From the NCBI GenBank assembly GCA_902826215.1, contig CADEDY010000004.1, forward strand, positions 1 to 64,000: a DNA stretch of 64,000 nt, read 5' to 3'. Below, piece by piece: positions 1 to 7,556 of the stretch. The position numbers and the translations under genes are program-made. This DNA is from an uncultured Bacteroidota bacterium. Its GTDB lineage: Bacteria; Bacteroidota; Bacteroidia; Flavobacteriales_F; PHOS-HE28. A model generated the notes under the pieces. That model was not told the origin of the DNA. It saw only the letters and a program-made list of their open reading frames with translations, and made no database searches. Positions within the stretch are counted from its first letter, which is position 1; every line of letters begins with the position of its first letter.

Positions 1-176
1 GCAGCACCATCTACCTCTACGCCCTCAACAACTACTGGCACACCAACTTCAAGGCCGACCAGGAAGGGCCGATCACCTTCGACCTCTACCTGAAGATGCA
101 CGGGCCGTTCAAGCTGGAGGATGCGCGGCGCTTCGGGCTGGAGATGACGAGGCCGTTGATCACGTGGTGGAAATGA
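1..176 (+). CDS. C-terminal end of a probable GH38 alpha-mannosidase (partial)
   Basis: An open frame entering from the left edge (codons in phase with base 3) ends in TGA at 174-176. The 57 visible residues contain YALNNYWHTNFKADQEGP, which resembles the NNYWHTNY-type block near the C-terminus of bacterial glycoside hydrolase family 38 alpha-mannosidases, followed by a stretch like the family's final beta-sandwich strand. The catalytic part lies outside the window, so activity cannot be judged. Any large protein with the same C-terminal block is an alternative. Confidence 0.55.
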   Translation, partial: STIYLYALNNYWHTNFKADQEGPITFDLYLKMHGPFKLEDARRFGLEMTRPLITWWK

Positions 177-275
177 GGATCAGATGATCAGAAAATGAGA
201 TGATCAGATGATCGAATGCGCCTACTTCGGGGAACAATGCCTTTTCATCATCTGATCTTCTGACCATCTGATCGA
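177..275. repeat. Intergenic imperfect inverted repeat built from GATCAGATGATC units
   Basis: Between two convergent genes the sequence repeats GATCAGATGATCAG-like words on the left (177-216) and their reverse complement on the right (243-275, TCATCTGATCTTCTGACC...). The arms can fold into a long imperfect hairpin and the right arm overlaps the last codons of the downstream minus-strand gene. It could serve as a bidirectional terminator, but it lacks a T-run and its wording is that of a dispersed repeat. Confidence 0.6.
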
Positions 276-1402
276 TAGATCGGCTTCTGGTACACCCGGT
301 AACGCTTCCACAACACCGCTCCCAGTCGCTCGAGTTCAGCGCGCATGCGGGTGTTGCGCTCCATGATCAGGTGACTGTCCAAGTGGGTGAAGTTGCGTTG
401 GCGGGCGGCATCGAAGAGGGAGACACCGAGCGCTGCGGTGAGTCCCTTGCCTTGCAGGTCCGGACGTACAGCGCCCAGTAGCAGATCGAGTTGTTTGGAG
501 CGATTCATGGCCCTCAGGATGTGCAGGAAACCGAAGGGAAAGAGGCTTCCGTTCGCGCGCACGAAGCCTTCGCTCATGTCGGGGCTGGCGATCACGAAGG
601 CCACGGGCTCGTTGTGCGCATCCGCGATCAGGTGAACGAGCTGCGGGTCGAGGATGAACATGTACTTGGCGGCCAAGGCCCGCATTTCCGCCTCGCTCAT
701 CGGCGTGAAGCCCAATAGATCGCCGTAGGTGACGTTCACCAACCGCAGTACGGGCACCACCCAGGGTTTCAGTTCGCGCTTGGAGCGCAGGCGCACGCGG
801 TGCAGATCATAGTTGCGCAAACACCGCTCACCAATGACATGGTACACCTCCGGCAATTGTGCGGGAATGTCCATCCGGTAGCTCACCATGTCCTCGAAGG
901 GCGCATAGCCGCAGGCCTCCACCAGCGGTGGCAGCCAGTCGGGATTGGTCGGCGTGGCGATCACGGGCAGGTGCTCGAAGCCCTCGATCTGCAGGCCTTG
1001 CGGGTCTTTGTCACTAAAGCCGAAAGGTCCGATGATCCGATCCATGCCAGCGCCCTTGGCCCATTGCTCAACGGCCTCGAGTAGGGCCATCACCGTGGTT
1101 CGATCGCGGATACAAACGAGGTCGTAGAAACGAGCGGTAAGTTCACCAAGTGTTTGGTTGTGCTGACGATGGATGATCCCCATGATGCGTCCGACCACCA
1201 CACCATCGCGCCGGGCCAGCCAATAGTGCACCTCGCAGTGGGCCAGCTGGGGGTTGCGCTTCGGATCGTGGAACTCGCGTTCATCCATCCGGAGCAAGGG
1301 CACCCGGTTGGGTCGCTGATCCGGAAGGGTGCCTGAAAGTCGCAGGTAGCTGCGCATGTCGGCAGCCCCGGAGACCACGCTCACGTGTATCGTTCCCTGC
1401 AT
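248..1402 (-). CDS. GNAT-fold acetyltransferase-like protein
   Basis: 384 residues beginning at the ATG at 1402. An upstream in-frame start at 1537 would run through the divergent SUI1 gene and is rejected. The middle contains GNAT-like segments (VGRIMGIIH, then VRPDLQGKGLTAALGVSLF, an acetyl-CoA-loop-like Q/GxGxxG/A stretch, and later HLDSHLIMERNTRMRAELERLG), so the protein probably has two GNAT-like halves. The substrate is not evident. It is divergently transcribed from the SUI1 gene with 39 bp between starts, so both promoters must lie within or overlap the coding starts. The stop lies next to the GATCAGATGATC repeat. Confidence 0.75.
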   Translation of the reverse strand: MQGTIHVSVVSGAADMRSYLRLSGTLPDQRPNRVPLLRMDEREFHDPKRNPQLAHCEVHYWLARRDGVVVGRIMGIIHRQHNQTLGELTARFYDLVCIRDRTTVMALLEAVEQWAKGAGMDRIIGPFGFSDKDPQGLQIEGFEHLPVIATPTNPDWLPPLVEACGYAPFEDMVSYRMDIPAQLPEVYHVIGERCLRNYDLHRVRLRSKRELKPWVVPVLRLVNVTYGDLLGFTPMSEAEMRALAAKYMFILDPQLVHLIADAHNEPVAFVIASPDMSEGFVRANGSLFPFGFLHILRAMNRSKQLDLLLGAVRPDLQGKGLTAALGVSLFDAARQRNFTHLDSHLIMERNTRMRAELERLGAVLWKRYRVYQKPIYRSDGQKIR

Positions 1403-1428
1403 GGGACCACAAGATGCGATCTTGTTGC

Positions 1429-1436
1429 GAACTTGG
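1429..1436 (+). promoter_or_regulatory. Probable -7 box of the SUI1 gene
   Basis: GAACTTGG, a weak relative of the Bacteroidota -7 consensus TAnnTTTG, ends 5 nt before the ATG. The spacing, repeated at many starts in this window, supports the call more than the word itself does. Confidence 0.3.
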
Positions 1437-1441
1437 CACCA

Positions 1442-1774
1442 ATGAAGAAGCGTCCACCCAGCGGCATGGGCGGGCTGGTTTACAGCACCAACCGCGCGAC
1501 CACCACGGCCAGCAACCCGAGCACCCTGGCTCCGCAACAGCAGGACCTACGTATCCATCTGGACCGCCTGAAGGGGAACAAGGAAGTGACCCGCATCGTG
1601 GGCTTTGTTGGCAAGGAGGCCGACTTGGACGACCTGGGCCGCGCTCTGAAAAGCAAATGCGGCGTGGGCGGCAACACCAAGGACGGCGTGATCCTGCTGC
1701 AAGGCGACCACCGGGATAAGGTGTTGGCCTACCTCGCAGAGAAAGGGTACAAGGCCAAGAAAGCCGGTGGCTGA
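1442..1774 (+). CDS. SUI1/eIF1-family translation initiation factor
   Basis: 110 residues. The C-terminal two thirds (LRIHLDRLKGNKEVTRIVGF ... LGRALKSKCGVGGNTKDG ... LLQGDHRDKVLAYLAEKGY) is the classical SUI1/YciH fold, with the conserved K-C-G-x-G-G block followed by the I-x-x-Q-G-D-H strand. The bacterial members are thought to influence start-codon selection on the 30S subunit; the precise role is unsettled. The ATG at 1442 is chosen because it gives the usual family N-terminus (MKKRPPSGMGGLVYSTN) and sits 5 nt after a promoter-like box. A longer frame from 1385 overlaps the divergent gene and is unlikely. Confidence 0.9.
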   Translation: MKKRPPSGMGGLVYSTNRATTTASNPSTLAPQQQDLRIHLDRLKGNKEVTRIVGFVGKEADLDDLGRALKSKCGVGGNTKDGVILLQGDHRDKVLAYLAEKGYKAKKAGG

Positions 1775-1876
1775 TGGAACGCAGATGACGCGGATGATAC
1801 AGATCGACGCTGATGAATGCGGCTGGATGTACCTGAACTACCAAGCCAAGAAAGTCGGCGGTTTGAGCGAAGCACC

Positions 1877-1902
1877 TGTAGCGTCGACCCACCGGGTCGG
1901 CA
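1877..1902 (-). repeat. REP-like palindrome, copy 1
   Basis: The minus-strand word is GCCGACCCGGTGGGTCGACG followed by CTACAG. It shares the GACCC-loop-GGGTCGACGCT layout with the palindromes at 13677 and 14042 that accompany the transposase, so it is interpreted as a dispersed REP element. It ends 8 bp before the start codon of the downstream gene. Confidence 0.55.
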
Positions 1903-1909
1903 TGTTACC

Positions 1910-2422
1910 ATGCCCAAGAAGAAACCACAGACCTGGAAGTTCACGGCGCCCTTGGAACGCTTGACCAGCCGTTTCGCTTGGCACTTCGTGGAATTCCCGC
2001 ACGACGTGAAGGAGCTGTTCGGAAAGCGCGGCGATGTGCGGGTGAAGTGCCTGATCAACGGCGTGCCGGCTGATCGCGCGCTGATGCCCACGAAAAGCGG
2101 CTACCACATCCTCGTTCTTGGTGGCGACCTAAGGAAGAAGGCAGGGATCAAGAAACCGGGCGACCTTGTGCAGGTGGAACTGTGGTTGGACCCGGAACCG
2201 GACCGCATCACCATCCCGGAGGAACTGGCCGAAACGCTGGACTTCATCCCCGAAATGAAAGCCGCGTGGGACAAGCTGACACCGGGCATGCAGCGCAACA
2301 TGTGCTACTGGGTGGGCAGCGCCAAGACCGCACCGACGAAGGCCAAACGCATCGTCGAACTACTACGCCGCTTTGAAGCAGGCGACTTTCAGGTGGGAAA
2401 AGGACCGAGCCCCGAACGTTAA
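1910..2422 (+). CDS. DUF1905 / YdeI-OmpD-associated family protein
   Basis: 170 residues. The N-terminal half (WKFTAPLERLTSRFAWHFVEFP ... KRGDVRVKCLINGVP ... GGYHILVL-type strand) matches DUF1905, a small beta-barrel. The C-terminal half (IPEELAETLDFIPEMKAAWDKLTPGMQRNMCYWVGSAK) matches the YdeI/OmpD-associated helical segment; the two are commonly found together. Biochemical role unknown. The ATG at 1910 is chosen because upstream codons translate the REP-like palindrome. Its stop overlaps the convergent neighbour by 4 bp. Confidence 0.8.
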   Translation: MPKKKPQTWKFTAPLERLTSRFAWHFVEFPHDVKELFGKRGDVRVKCLINGVPADRALMPTKSGYHILVLGGDLRKKAGIKKPGDLVQVELWLDPEPDRITIPEELAETLDFIPEMKAAWDKLTPGMQRNMCYWVGSAKTAPTKAKRIVELLRRFEAGDFQVGKGPSPER

Positions 2423-3099
2423 GGAAGACCGCACCAGTAGCTGGCGGCTTCCGGATCGCAGCGCTCGAACAGGGGCAGTTCCATACCGGGTTTCACCAGC
2501 AGAAGTTCCCATTCATCGAGCGCCATCAGGTACGGTAGACCTTCGGCCGTTGGCTCCAGACCGAGGCCATGATCGTTGATCCGTTCAGCGCGTGCCTTCA
2601 CGAGTTCAGCGCGTAGGAAAGAGCCATCACCCAACCCTGTACGCTTGGTGAAAGAGCGGATATCCATATACCCTTGGAGCAGGAAATTGGCCAGCATTTC
2701 GGCCCGTTTGATGCGCCACGTATCGCGACCGGCGTTGGCGCGCATCTCTGCGATGGCCTCGAATTGGGCCTTGGTCGGTTCGGCGTAGGTCTCTTTGAAA
2801 GCCGCCTTGGGCGCGGGATCCTTCTTCAGTTCGTTGAAGAGTGCTGCGCTCTTTCCGGGGCGCACCAACACCAATTCCTTCTCGGGGATATAGAGCAGGA
2901 AGGCATCACCCTTCTCCGTGGGCACGAACCCATGGTACCGTTGGAACTCGCTCCACTCCTCCCGCTTGCGCAACAGACCCAGGCGGACCAACGGACCCAA
3001 TGACGCATAGCGACCGAGGAAATCGGACAACTCCTCGAACCCTTGTTCCCGCGACCGCTGAATGCGGTGCCAACGGGCTTCGAACACCAGTGCGGACAT
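2419..3099 (-). CDS. Hypothetical protein
   Basis: 226 residues with no domain that I recognise. It is rich in charged residues, has no signal peptide or membrane segment, and contains two similar pieces (FLLYIPEKELVLVRPGKSAALF and MALDEWELLLVKPGMELPLF), suggesting an internal duplication of a beta-hairpin unit with an L-V-x-P-G-x-x-x-x-L-F signature. The ATG at 3099 is preferred over a TTG at 3135. Convergent with the YdeI-like gene, sharing 4 bp at the stops. The 233 bp upstream up to the next gene's stop show nothing recognisable. Confidence 0.7.
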   Translation of the reverse strand: MSALVFEARWHRIQRSREQGFEELSDFLGRYASLGPLVRLGLLRKREEWSEFQRYHGFVPTEKGDAFLLYIPEKELVLVRPGKSAALFNELKKDPAPKAAFKETYAEPTKAQFEAIAEMRANAGRDTWRIKRAEMLANFLLQGYMDIRSFTKRTGLGDGSFLRAELVKARAERINDHGLGLEPTAEGLPYLMALDEWELLLVKPGMELPLFERCDPEAASYWCGLP

Positions 3100-3332
3100 G
3101 GTGCCAAGGTCCGGCGAGTTCGGATCGACGATCAAGCCCCGGCCTCAGGGTTACGAACAGTGTTTGTTTCATGGGTGACCGAACACGCTGAAAGCCAAGC
3201 AGAACAGGCGTTCCGGAAGAAAGAAGGAGCGCCGTCGGATCGTCCGAAAACTATCAACGATCGGCTTGTTGGATCTACGTTCCCACGATCACCGAAGAAG
3301 GATCATGACCCTCCCCTACGACCAGGATCCGG

Positions 3333-4187
3333 TCAAGGAACCACCACGCGCCGGGTGAATGACCCCTTCGCCGAATTCGCTTGTAGAAAGAGAAGTTGCC
3401 CATGCCGATCGGCTGTGGAGAAGGACCAAGAAGCGTTGGCTTGGCCGGGAACGTTCTGCTGAAGCACCAAGGCGCCGTCTGCAGCGAACACCGAAAAGCT
3501 GACAGAGCCACTCACGGAAGCGCCCATGAACACCATCAGTTCGCTACCATCCGCCGAAGGCCGCACGGTGAAGGAAGTACCTGCATCGATGGAGGCGACG
3601 CTGGCAACGAGCACACAATTCACAGAGTCAAGAACATTCGCTGTTCCCGGTGAAGGGCAGCCGACCACAAAGTCCGCATTGTTGTCGTTGGTATCGTTGC
3701 CATCGGGCCAACGGTTGAGGCTGATGCCGTCCTGATCGTTGGTGTCGGTCGCAGTGGTACCGGTTCCTTCCACATAGCCCGGAAGTGTTCCGCCGTAGCT
3801 CAACACATCCACGACGTTGTCGTTCACGTCGACTAGAACGATCGCATCCATGGGCCCATTCTGCACGAGGTTCGTGATCGATGGTCCTGGGTGATCGCAA
3901 TTCAGCGTGAGCGATTGGTTCCCACAGATGACGAAGTAAGCCCCGGGGGCTAACGGCTGCCACGATGGGTTGGAGATCGATGCGTACTGCACACCCGTAC
4001 CGCTGCTGCCATTGATCAGCAACACCGTAAGGTATTGCATGGGATACACCGTGGTCCCGATGTTCTTGATCTCGATGTATTCGGCATTGTCCGTTCCGAT
4101 CTGGTCGTAGTCGACCTCGTTGATCACCACTTGAGCGCTGGCGTTCAAGGTGATAAGCGTAACGACGAAGGGTAGAGCTTGACGCAT
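3333..4187 (-). CDS. Secreted lamin-tail-domain protein
   Basis: 284 residues. A signal peptide (MRQALPFVVTLITLNASAQ) is followed immediately by a lamin tail domain (VVINEVDYDQIGTDNAEYIEIKN ... GAYFVICGNQ), common in secreted Bacteroidota proteins and probably used for binding. The last ~80 residues (VASIDAGTSFTVRP ... VFAADGALVLQQNVPG ... RRVVVP) form a degenerate type A T9SS sorting domain, so export across the outer membrane is likely. The start is set by the signal peptide and by a clean promoter box 19 nt upstream. Confidence 0.8.
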   Translation of the reverse strand: MRQALPFVVTLITLNASAQVVINEVDYDQIGTDNAEYIEIKNIGTTVYPMQYLTVLLINGSSGTGVQYASISNPSWQPLAPGAYFVICGNQSLTLNCDHPGPSITNLVQNGPMDAIVLVDVNDNVVDVLSYGGTLPGYVEGTGTTATDTNDQDGISLNRWPDGNDTNDNNADFVVGCPSPGTANVLDSVNCVLVASVASIDAGTSFTVRPSADGSELMVFMGASVSGSVSFSVFAADGALVLQQNVPGQANASWSFSTADRHGQLLFLQANSAKGSFTRRVVVP

Positions 4188-4206
4188 GGTATTTTGTTTA
4201 CACGGG

Positions 4207-4213
4207 CAAAGTA
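4207..4213 (-). promoter_or_regulatory. -7 promoter box of the lamin-tail gene
   Basis: The minus-strand word TACTTTG fits the Bacteroidota -7 consensus (TAnnTTTG) closely and lies 19 nt from the ATG at 4187. No convincing -33 TTG was found at the usual spacing. Confidence 0.45.
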
Positions 4214-4276
4214 GGTAGTTCCAAGAATATTCCAGTGTGAAGTGATCCGATCGCCATCCGAGGCGCGTACATAACC

Positions 4277-4729
4277 ATGACAAACCCAATGACTACCATG
4301 AGCAAGCTGAAACGAACCCTCTTGATCGCGTTGGGAAGCCTGGTGCTTCTTTTCGGAGTTCTGGTGTGGCATGTACACTTGGTGACCCGACCGAAACCGA
4401 CCGCCCACCTTGCCAACATCCAATTGGCCCGGATCGATTTCCTGGAGCCTTTGTCGTACCCGGAAGCCAGTACGATCCGCCGTGCGATCGCGGCTCTGCC
4501 CGGTGTTCAGCACGCCCGAGTGAACCTAGAGGACCAGAACGTGGTGTATTCGTACGACCGTGCCGTTCAGGATCAGCAAGCCGTGTTCACCATGGTGAAT
4601 GACCTTTCCTCCGTGCCTTGCGCACGCTTGGTGGTAACGGCAGAAGCCGCCGCCAGCGGATGCCCGGCCATGGCGAAAGGTGATGCCCAAGATCGCCTAG
4701 GCCGCTGGATCGCTGGCCTCTTGCATTGA
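4277..4729 (+). CDS. Membrane-anchored protein with an HMA-like (ferredoxin-fold) domain
   Basis: 150 residues. Residues ~12-35 are one transmembrane helix (LLIALGSLVLLFGVLVWHVHL). Residues ~55-110 (SYPEASTIRRAIAALPGVQHARVNLEDQ-NVVYSYD...) look like a beta-alpha-beta HMA-type fold, but the CxxC metal site is absent and the only cysteines are two downstream ones. Three candidate ATGs occur at 4277, 4289 and 4298; the last gives the most compact anchor. It lies 36 bp before a truncated-globin lipoprotein gene and is likely co-transcribed. Function unknown; metal handling or protein-protein assembly are possibilities. Confidence 0.65.
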   Translation: MTNPMTTMSKLKRTLLIALGSLVLLFGVLVWHVHLVTRPKPTAHLANIQLARIDFLEPLSYPEASTIRRAIAALPGVQHARVNLEDQNVVYSYDRAVQDQQAVFTMVNDLSSVPCARLVVTAEAAASGCPAMAKGDAQDRLGRWIAGLLH

Positions 4730-4765
4730 AGGAACCGACCGAAATCAACAAACACCTCAACGACC

Positions 4766-5332
4766 ATGAACACTTTGATGAAAGCCGCCCTATGCTCAAC
4801 GCTGCTCGCAACCGCCTTTTCGGGCTGCAAGAAGGACGATGATGACCCGATGACGCCAACGCCACCGGCCCCAACGCCAACGCTCTATCAGCGTCTGGGT
4901 GGAACCACCATGGTGGGTGACCCCGCGAATCCAGGTCAGATGATCGAGCAAGGATACCTCGGCCTACGCTCCGTGGTGGATAGCACCATTTTCGTGATCG
5001 CCGGTGATGCGCAGTTGCAACCCTATTTCGCCGTCTTGCTCGCCGAAGTGGGAAGTGGCGACCTCACCGGTTTCGCAGCATTGAGCGAGAACCTGACCGA
5101 ATTCTTCGCCGTGGCCACCGGATCGCAGAACTACAACTACGACGGTTTGAACATGGTGGATGCGCACAACAGCGCGAATGCCCGCATGACCGGCTTGGTG
5201 ACGAACGCCGACTTCGACCAGTTCATCGTTGACCTGGTAGCCGGTGCAGCGCAGAACAACGTTCCCACGGACATCGTCACCGACATCGGTGCGTTGGTAG
5301 AGACCCTGCGCGACCCGATCGTGCAACAATAA
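4766..5332 (+). CDS. Lipoprotein with a group 1 truncated-haemoglobin domain
   Basis: 188 residues. The N-terminus is a lipoprotein signal (MNTLMKAALCSTLLATAFSGC, lipobox FSGC) followed by an acidic then proline-rich linker (KKDDDDPMTPTPPAPTPT). From residue ~40, TLYQRLGG is the hallmark start of truncated globins. YDGLNMVDAHN supplies a candidate proximal haem histidine, and the following helices (TNADFDQFIVDLVAGAAQNNV) fit the trHb pattern. It would sit in the periplasm or on the outer membrane rather than in the cytoplasm. A terminator follows 21 bp after the stop. Confidence 0.8.
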   Translation: MNTLMKAALCSTLLATAFSGCKKDDDDPMTPTPPAPTPTLYQRLGGTTMVGDPANPGQMIEQGYLGLRSVVDSTIFVIAGDAQLQPYFAVLLAEVGSGDLTGFAALSENLTEFFAVATGSQNYNYDGLNMVDAHNSANARMTGLVTNADFDQFIVDLVAGAAQNNVPTDIVTDIGALVETLRDPIVQQ

Positions 5333-5352
5333 TTGCTACGAGCACCCAGCAT

Positions 5353-5374
5353 GAAGCCTCCGCAAGGGGGCTTT
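5353..5374 (+). terminator. Intrinsic terminator after the globin gene
   Basis: AAGCCTCC-GCAA-GGGGGCTTT forms a short GC-rich hairpin ending in TTT, 20 bp past the globin stop. Confidence 0.6.
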
Positions 5375-5419
5375 GTGCATTCCGTGAAATGCCTCACAAC
5401 AAGAACCACATACCGTCGT

Positions 5420-6085
5420 TCAAGCCTCGAACACCAGGGAGTCGGAAGTCGCTCCCAAGTCCATGAGCATGCGGCTAAGGTCGTCCACGAATTCCTGTGG
5501 GCCGCAGAGGTAGAAGTGCTGATCGAAGTTCTGCACCAGTGCGATGAGCATTTCGCGATCGATGCGCCGCTCACGGAAACCGATGACGCGTTGACGGGTG
5601 AAGATCTTCAGGTAGCTCTTACCCAGCAGTGCTGTGAGTTCCTCGTCCATGATCACGTCGGTGGCCATGCGATTGGAATAGATGAGCTGGTCGCCCTTCA
5701 ACCGGCCCTTCCGCTTGAGATCCCGGAAGATCGAGAGGAAGGGCGTGATGCCCGCGCCTGCTGCGAAGAAGGTGCCGTTGCCTTTGTACGTTATGGTGCC
5801 GAACACCTCTCCGAGCAGCAACTGGTCGCCCTTGCGGAGCAAGGCCATCTGTTCGGTGACCCCTCCCCGTGGATAGATCTTCACGACCAGCTCCAGCGTG
5901 CGCGAGGTAGGCAGGCTCGTGAAGGTGAACGGCCGCGCTTGATCGCGCCAACCATCGCGGTCGATGGTCACCATGCACGCCTCGCCTGGCTTGAACGAGA
6001 AACCCTTGGGCTTGGAAAGCACGAAGCGCTTCACGTTGGGCGTGACGTAAACCGAACTGATGATCTTGACGAGATGGGCCGACAT
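5420..6085 (-). CDS. Flavin/NAD(P)H oxidoreductase (ferredoxin-reductase family)
   Basis: 221 residues, a stand-alone FNR-like module. The N-terminal FAD-binding barrel carries RPFTFTSLP (equivalent of the RxY(T/S) FAD motif) and GGVTEQM (flavin phosphate contact). The C-terminal nucleotide-binding half has GAGITPFLSIFRDL and YLCGPQEFVDDL. There is no iron-sulfur domain, so it probably passes electrons to a separate partner. The ATG at 6085 is set by family length and by a promoter box 6 nt upstream. The deaminase gene ends 46 bp upstream on the same strand. Confidence 0.88.
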   Translation of the reverse strand: MSAHLVKIISSVYVTPNVKRFVLSKPKGFSFKPGEACMVTIDRDGWRDQARPFTFTSLPTSRTLELVVKIYPRGGVTEQMALLRKGDQLLLGEVFGTITYKGNGTFFAAGAGITPFLSIFRDLKRKGRLKGDQLIYSNRMATDVIMDEELTALLGKSYLKIFTRQRVIGFRERRIDREMLIALVQNFDQHFYLCGPQEFVDDLSRMLMDLGATSDSLVFEA

Positions 6086-6091
6086 GGTCGG

Positions 6092-6099
6092 CGAAGGTA
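6092..6099 (-). promoter_or_regulatory. -7 box of the oxidoreductase gene
   Basis: TACCTTCG on the minus strand, 6 nt before the ATG at 6085. One base from TAnnTTTG. The position implies a transcript with essentially no 5' leader. Confidence 0.45.
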
Positions 6100-6131
6100 G
6101 CGGGCAGGCCTTCCAACGTCCCTGCACGCCG

Positions 6132-6680
6132 CTACCGTTCTGCATCATAGGCCGGGTGCGCACGGAACAGGCTATCCTGCAATCCCTTCGGGCCACCATC
6201 ACGCTTGCTCCATTCGTACTCCACCCAGCGCAGGTCATCGCGGATCCAATGGCGCAAGGTCTTCGGCTCGTTGAAGACCAAGGAGCCGATGCGGTATTCC
6301 ACCAGCATGCCGCGGCACATGGCGCAGGGTTCGAAGGTCGTTACCATCACCAAGCTGTCGCGATCAAGCGCCCGAAAGCGCTCCGATCCCAGTTGGTGCA
6401 TGGCGTCGCTCACCGCGTTGATCTCGGCATGACCACCGGCATTACCATCGCGCAGCACGGTATTGTGGCCTGCTCCAATGGGCCGTCCTCCATGGAGCAA
6501 CACCGCCGCGACCGGAACATCGCCGCTAGCGATCGCCAGATCGCCGTGGGTGCGAAGTGTTGCCGTCACTGCCGGATCGAGCACCACGTCGTTGTGCAAC
6601 ACGTATTGCAACCGCAGCGCCACATAAGCGCAGAACAAGAGGCCGAGGGTGAAGATGAACGCAAGGAAGAACCGGAACAT
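6132..6680 (-). CDS. Membrane-anchored nucleoside/cytidine deaminase-family protein
   Basis: 182 residues. An N-terminal helix (FFLAFIFTLGLLFCAYVAL) is followed by a CMP/dCMP-type deaminase domain with the zinc motifs HAEINAV and FEPCAMCRGML. The closest relatives by motif are tRNA adenosine/guanine deaminases and similar nucleobase deaminases. The membrane anchor is unusual because these enzymes are normally soluble, and whether the domain faces the cytoplasm or the periplasm cannot be told. It is followed on the same strand by the oxidoreductase gene. Confidence 0.85.
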   Translation of the reverse strand: MFRFFLAFIFTLGLLFCAYVALRLQYVLHNDVVLDPAVTATLRTHGDLAIASGDVPVAAVLLHGGRPIGAGHNTVLRDGNAGGHAEINAVSDAMHQLGSERFRALDRDSLVMVTTFEPCAMCRGMLVEYRIGSLVFNEPKTLRHWIRDDLRWVEYEWSKRDGGPKGLQDSLFRAHPAYDAER

Positions 6681-6684
6681 GCGA

Positions 6685-6692
6685 CGAAGCTA
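6685..6692 (-). promoter_or_regulatory. -7 box of the deaminase gene
   Basis: TAGCTTCG on the minus strand, 4 nt before the ATG at 6680. Confidence 0.4.
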
Positions 6693-6817
6693 ATCGCTCC
6701 TGATCGTGCTGATCACCGGAACCGCTCCTATTCGATTTGGTTAATTGCTTCAAAATGAGTACCTTGAGCGCTCACCCTTATCTACTAACCCGATCCGAAA
6801 GGCCCAAAGACCCAGTT

Positions 6818-7546
6818 ATGCTTCATCGTCTCCTCCTGCTGCTCGCTTTCCTACCAACCACCTTCATCCAAGCTCAGAAAGGGGTGTACGACGACCTCCT
6901 GATCCTGTATGTGGACGAGGACTATGAGAAGTGCATTTCCAAGGCGGAACGGTACACCAACATGGACGACACACGTCGTGATGCGCTGCCCCACCTCTAC
7001 CTGAGCATGTGCTACCACGAGATGAGTAAACTGGAGGAATACACCTCGCAGGACGAGTACAAGTACGCCTCGCGCGATGCCTTGAAGTATGCCGTGAAAT
7101 ACCGAAAGAAGGACAAGAACCTGGAGTTCTTCAACAACTACGAGGACTATTGGATGGAGCTCAACACCGTGGCCCTCGAGACCGGCCTGTACCTCATGGA
7201 CATCGGGTCCTACAGCAAGGCGAAGCGCCAGTTCCAACGGATGGTGGGCTACGACCCGTCGAACCCCGGAGCGTGGCAGATGTTGGCCCTTTGCCAATTA
7301 CAGATGAATCTCGCCCGCGACGCCTGCGAGAGCCTCAAGGAATTCGGAAAAGCCTTTGCCGCAGTGCCCGACATCGACCGGCTACCAACGGACCAGAAGC
7401 GCCTGCTGCTCGAAGGACTGATCCGCTATGCCGAGCACTTGGACAGTAAAGGCATGATCGATTCTGCACGCACCACCATTGCCTTGGGCGGCGACCACTT
7501 CGCGGGCAACCCGGAGTTCGAATCGCTGCGGAAGCAGTTGAACTAG
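6818..7546 (+). CDS. Exported TPR-type protein
   Basis: 242 residues. A signal peptide (MLHRLLLLLAFLPTTFIQAQ) is followed by an all-helical region. One clear tetratricopeptide-like repeat (SYSKAKRQFQRMVGYDPSNPGAWQMLALCQLQM) lies in the middle, with weaker repeats on both sides. Probably periplasmic, with a scaffold role; partner unknown. The ATG at 6818 is chosen because the first 27 codons of the longer frame precede a normal signal peptide. Convergent with the TfoX gene 10 bp away. Confidence 0.75.
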   Translation: MLHRLLLLLAFLPTTFIQAQKGVYDDLLILYVDEDYEKCISKAERYTNMDDTRRDALPHLYLSMCYHEMSKLEEYTSQDEYKYASRDALKYAVKYRKKDKNLEFFNNYEDYWMELNTVALETGLYLMDIGSYSKAKRQFQRMVGYDPSNPGAWQMLALCQLQMNLARDACESLKEFGKAFAAVPDIDRLPTDQKRLLLEGLIRYAEHLDSKGMIDSARTTIALGGDHFAGNPEFESLRKQLN

Positions 7547-7556
7547 ATCGCGCTTC

